Source of the DNA: Neocallimastix lanati (nom. inval.)
Lineage: Eukaryota; Neocallimastigomycota; Neocallimastigomycetes; Neocallimastigales; Neocallimastigaceae
Length of the DNA: 64,000 nucleotides
Reading direction: 5' to 3'
Assembly (NCBI GenBank): GCA_016946835.1
Contig: JACVTC010000166.1
Coordinates: 263,501-327,500, forward strand
The notes below the pieces were generated by a model. The model ran no database searches. It saw nothing but the letters and a program-made list of their open reading frames with translations, and was not told where the DNA came from. The position numbers were made by a program, and so were the translations under genes. Positions within the stretch are counted from its first letter, which is position 1. The number at the start of each line of letters is the position of its first letter. Below are positions 60,660-64,000 of this stretch, piece after piece.

Positions 60660-62830
60660 ATAATAAATAATAAATAATAATAAATTAATAATAGATAAAT
60701 GAATGAGTATTATTATATTTTGTTCTATTTTATTATTAGACTTGATAGTTATCTCGTATAACTTTATAAATATAAAAAATATTATTTAATTAAATAGAAA
60801 AAAAAATAATTAATAAGTAATAATAGATAAATAATAAATAATAAAAGTTAAATAATGAGGATATAAAATTATTTTTTTTTTAGTAATACTGAATAATATC
60901 CATAAATATTAAATAATAAAAATTAAATGTTAAAAAGTTATAGATGAATATAAACTATTAGAATTATTTTAATAAAAAGTAAATAAATTATAAATAGTAA
61001 ATAAATATTAAATAGTGAATTTTGATAAATGTTATTTCATAAAAAAAAATTATTATCTATTTTAATAATGATTAAAATGAAAACTGAAAGTGAAGTAAGA
61101 AAGCAAAAATTTAAAAAGTTTACATTTTTTAATGAATTTTCATTTATTATTTCATGATGTAAGATCTGACAAAGGCTCTAACCCAAAGTCTTATGAAAAC
61201 ATTAAAAAATTCTATTTCATAAAACGGAACGTTGATTTTTCTTTTTTTGTAATTTAATTTAAATTCACCAAATTTTTAATCTTTTTAAATTTAAGAAAAA
61301 AAAAATGAAATTGGACGGAGTTTCTACTTATTATTCCTAATCTTTTCATACCAGTTAGGAGTAGGGGAATAGGAACTGAAATGGAAAAATTTTTCCGAAG
61401 TATAAATGTTCACAGTATGATGCTATCGCACCTAACACATAAGGAAAAAAGAAGGAGATTTTTATTTTTTTTTGGGTTTTTTTTATTTATGTTTTTAATT
61501 ATATACAAAATAAAAACTTTATTTTTATTTTATGTATAATTAAATATTAAATATTATTAAGTTAATTATTATTATTATATTTTTTGATATAAACAAAATA
61601 TTCAAAAACGAATTAAACCTAAAAAAATAAAGTAAAGAAAAAAAAGTTATAAACTTATATAATTATATTTATTTCAAAAAAAAAATAAATAAAAAAAAAT
61701 TACAATCTATTAATAAACTTGAAAGCATTTCCAACCTATAAACGTTAAGCATTAATAAAATGTTGGGTTGGAAATATTTCTGGTATGATAAATAATTTTA
61801 AAAAAAAAATAGATCATTAAAAATTTAATTATAAGTACTTCTATGAAAAAATAGAAGAAAAAAAATTTCTTTTTTATTATTTATTAATTTTTATTTCTGG
61901 TATGAAACATAAAATAAAAAAAAATAATAATAAAAAAAAAAAAGATATATTTATTATTATATAATTTATATTAAATGTATTTTATATAATATTACTTTTT
62001 GATAAATTGAAGTTTAATAAAAAAATATTAAAATTTAGTAAAATTAAAAATAGAAATGAATGATGGTGGATGAATAATAAAATTATGAATAAATAGTAGT
62101 TCTATATATAAATGAAAAAACAACACTAATTAATAAAAAATAGTAATATAAAAGCATAAACAAATATAGTTTAAATAAATTTAATAAATAATATAAATGA
62201 ACAAAAATATAATTTTAATAAAATTATTAGATATATAATAATTGAACAAATAAATAGAAATTTAATAAATAATATAAATGAACAATAATATAATTTTAAT
62301 AAAATTATTAAAATTATTAGATATATAATAAATGAACAAATAAATAGAAATTTAATAAATATGTTAAAAAATTAAATGAATAAATCAATAAAAGTTTGAT
62401 AAATTAAAATTATAATTTAAAAAAAATTCTTATAGATATATAAATAATAATAAAAATAATAAATAAAATTTATAATTAATTTAGATGAATAAATATATTC
62501 AATAAAATCAATAAATAATATAAATGAATAAATAATTATAATGCTGATAAATTTTAAAATTTTCAATTTGAAATAGTTATAAATATATAAAAGAATGAAT
62601 AAATAGAATTTGAATAAATAAATTAAATTAAATAAAAAAAATCAATGGAATATAAATACAATTTGAGTATAATTTAAATGTACAAATAAATTAGAAATAA
62701 ATTTATTAATTAATATAAATGGATATAAATGGATAAATAAATAATTATTTAAAGAAATATAATAAATAAAAATAAATAAATAAAAATTATTTAAATAAAA
62801 GATTAGATATAAAAAAAAATTGAAATATTT
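60660..62830. other. Long A/T-rich spacer with one richer patch and an inverted repeat
   Basis: Mostly simple A/T sequence with loose repeats (AATTTAATAAATAATATAAATG copies at 62180-62360). A less A/T-rich patch at 61120-61460 has no open frame. At 61731-61785 TTTCCAACC and GGTTGGAAA form an inverted repeat with a loop of about 40 bases. TTTCTGGTATGA occurs at about 61779 and 61896, and its complement CATACCAG at about 61344. No function assigned. Confidence 0.5.
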
Positions 62831-62835
62831 ATATT

Positions 62836-63872
62836 AAATAATTATAAAATATTATTATTAATCATTATATTTATTTTGTACTATATATATATAAATAGTT
62901 TATATTTCATACTATTATTATATCAATTGCAAGATGTTTTAGCTGGTAAATAATTGACTTTTTTCAAAACAAATATATTATAAAACTTTATTAATATGAG
63001 TTTTTTTCAACTAATCTATTTAAAAAAATTATATAAATATATAATTCAAATCTTCATTAAAAATGTACTATATAATATGTATAAAATTAATATAGAATTA
63101 GAACAATGTAGTAATGGTATAGATCTAACTAATTGCACGTCTGAAACAGATGAGTCAAGTGATACTATTTATACTCTTACAAATTGTATTTCTGGTGATT
63201 TTATATATAGAATAACTGATGAGAACACATGCCATTCAAAATTAACTTCGGGTGTTCATGTATTTGTCCCAGGCAAATTTGATATAAATGAGGAAGAAGT
63301 AATTAAAAATATAGAAATAGATCTAACAAGTGATAATACAATTAATCATGAAGAAGTTTTAAGTGGTAGTATATATATTTGCTCAACTTTGGGATGTACT
63401 AAAACTACTGGTTATATTAAGATTAAAGCAGTTTATATATTAACAACTGAAGAACCAACTGATTGGAAAAATGAATATAAAAATAAGTATTTTACGGCCG
63501 TTGTTGGTGAAAAAAAATTTAAACAAAATGAAACATTTAAGGCTAATACTTGGACGAAAGGGTTTATTTATAGAAAAGAGGAAGATGTATATTACTCTTT
63601 AAATAAAGACGGCAGTATTTCCAAAATTGATAAAGATACTAATGAGTTATGTCATAAGAACTCAATAGGTAAACTTGATTCAAATGGGAGTGTATGTTTA
63701 GGAATGAATCCTTCTGGATCATCAGTAATTCTTGCATTTGCATCTGGAAATGATGAAGAATATATTCTAACTAATCCATCATCTGATTCGATATTTTCTA
63801 TTTCATCAGAAAATGATGGTATTATATTGAAACAAACCCCTAACGTAATATATCATGATATTTCCCAAAGTG
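62836..63872 (+). CDS. Secreted Cys-rich protein, possibly scaffoldin-like, partial at right edge
   Basis: Exon 2 (63096-63872) encodes ELEQCSNGIDLTNC, then TNCISGDFIYRI, GSIYICSTLGCTKTTGYIKI, and further Gly/Asn/Ser-rich beta-type repeats (YYSLNKDGSISKID, SVCLGMNPSGSS). Upstream, an in-frame hydrophobic stretch ending QLQDVLA (to 62945), followed by GTAAAT and, at 63095, an AG, looks like a signal-peptide exon joined by a 150-bp intron (phase kept). However, no ATG opens it; the frame starts near ATATTAAATAATTATAAA. A GTAAAT donor at 63873 suggests the gene continues beyond the window. The Cys spacing and repeats recall the large secreted or scaffoldin-like proteins of anaerobic fungi. That family call is tentative, and the start is uncertain. 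Confidence 0.55.
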
Positions 63873-64000
63873 GTAAATTAAATTTTATTATTATTATTTT
63901 TTTTAAACTAATAATATTAAAAAACTTTTTAATAGATTTTTTGTTAATTATAAAATATTTTTCATTACCAATATAAAAATTTATTTATTAGTTTTTTTAA

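Overview
The window is a very AT-rich eukaryotic contig. Most of the coding sequence belongs to retrotransposons, with a few intron-bearing host genes between long, almost pure A/T spacers. The best guess for the source is an anaerobic gut fungus (Neocallimastigomycota). The reasons are the extreme A/T spacers, short introns with GTA donors and AG acceptors, a leucine-rich-repeat protein ending in a hevein-type chitin-binding module, and a secreted cysteine-rich repeat protein at the right edge. This is inference; no rRNA or marker gene is present.

Host genes. Nearly all look like secretory-pathway or surface-glycan genes: a broken SGNH hydrolase (1960-3051, +), UDP-glucose 6-dehydrogenase in eight exons (11112-13698, -) with a decayed partial duplicate (15440-15780, -), a two-domain glycosyltransferase (16397-18346, -), an intact SGNH hydrolase (28130-29197, -), a SUEL-lectin/GT34 galactosyltransferase fusion in three exons (34783-36537, +), an FkbM-type methyltransferase in two exons (45809-46816, +) and a partial secreted protein at the right end (62836-63872, +). 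Four of these otherwise unrelated enzymes share one small four-cysteine module, placed behind the signal peptide or at the C-terminus. UDP-glucuronate supply, glycosyl transfer, methylation and (de)acylation would fit glycan building or decoration, but no operon-like logic can be claimed in a eukaryote.

Mobile DNA. Ty1/copia LTR elements dominate: 1-900, 3215-9309, 19831-26480, 31620-34232, 39125-45451, 47097-51267, 51306-57578, 58453-60141, plus solo LTRs. Three insertions can be bounded to the base with 5-bp target duplications (39125-45451 ATAAT; 47097-51267 ATTTT; 51306-57578 AATCT). The last has LTRs that look identical and is very young. Most families seem to prime reverse transcription from an internal, half-tRNA-like segment of tRNA-Lys(CUU), carry a tandem array of small hairpins in the leader between primer site and gag, and have a hairpin just upstream of the polypurine tract. 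A LINE fragment lies at 9367-10290.

The most unusual object is a degenerate element family, seen as copies at 3215-5290 (-), 5299-9309 (+) and 21766-24620 (-). In it the gag-pol body is replaced by host-derived sequence: glycosyltransferase gene segments related to the intact gene at 16397-18346, a BAR-like protein gene and, in one copy, an LRR/chitin-binding gene. All are in sense orientation and end at the polypurine tract and 3' LTR.
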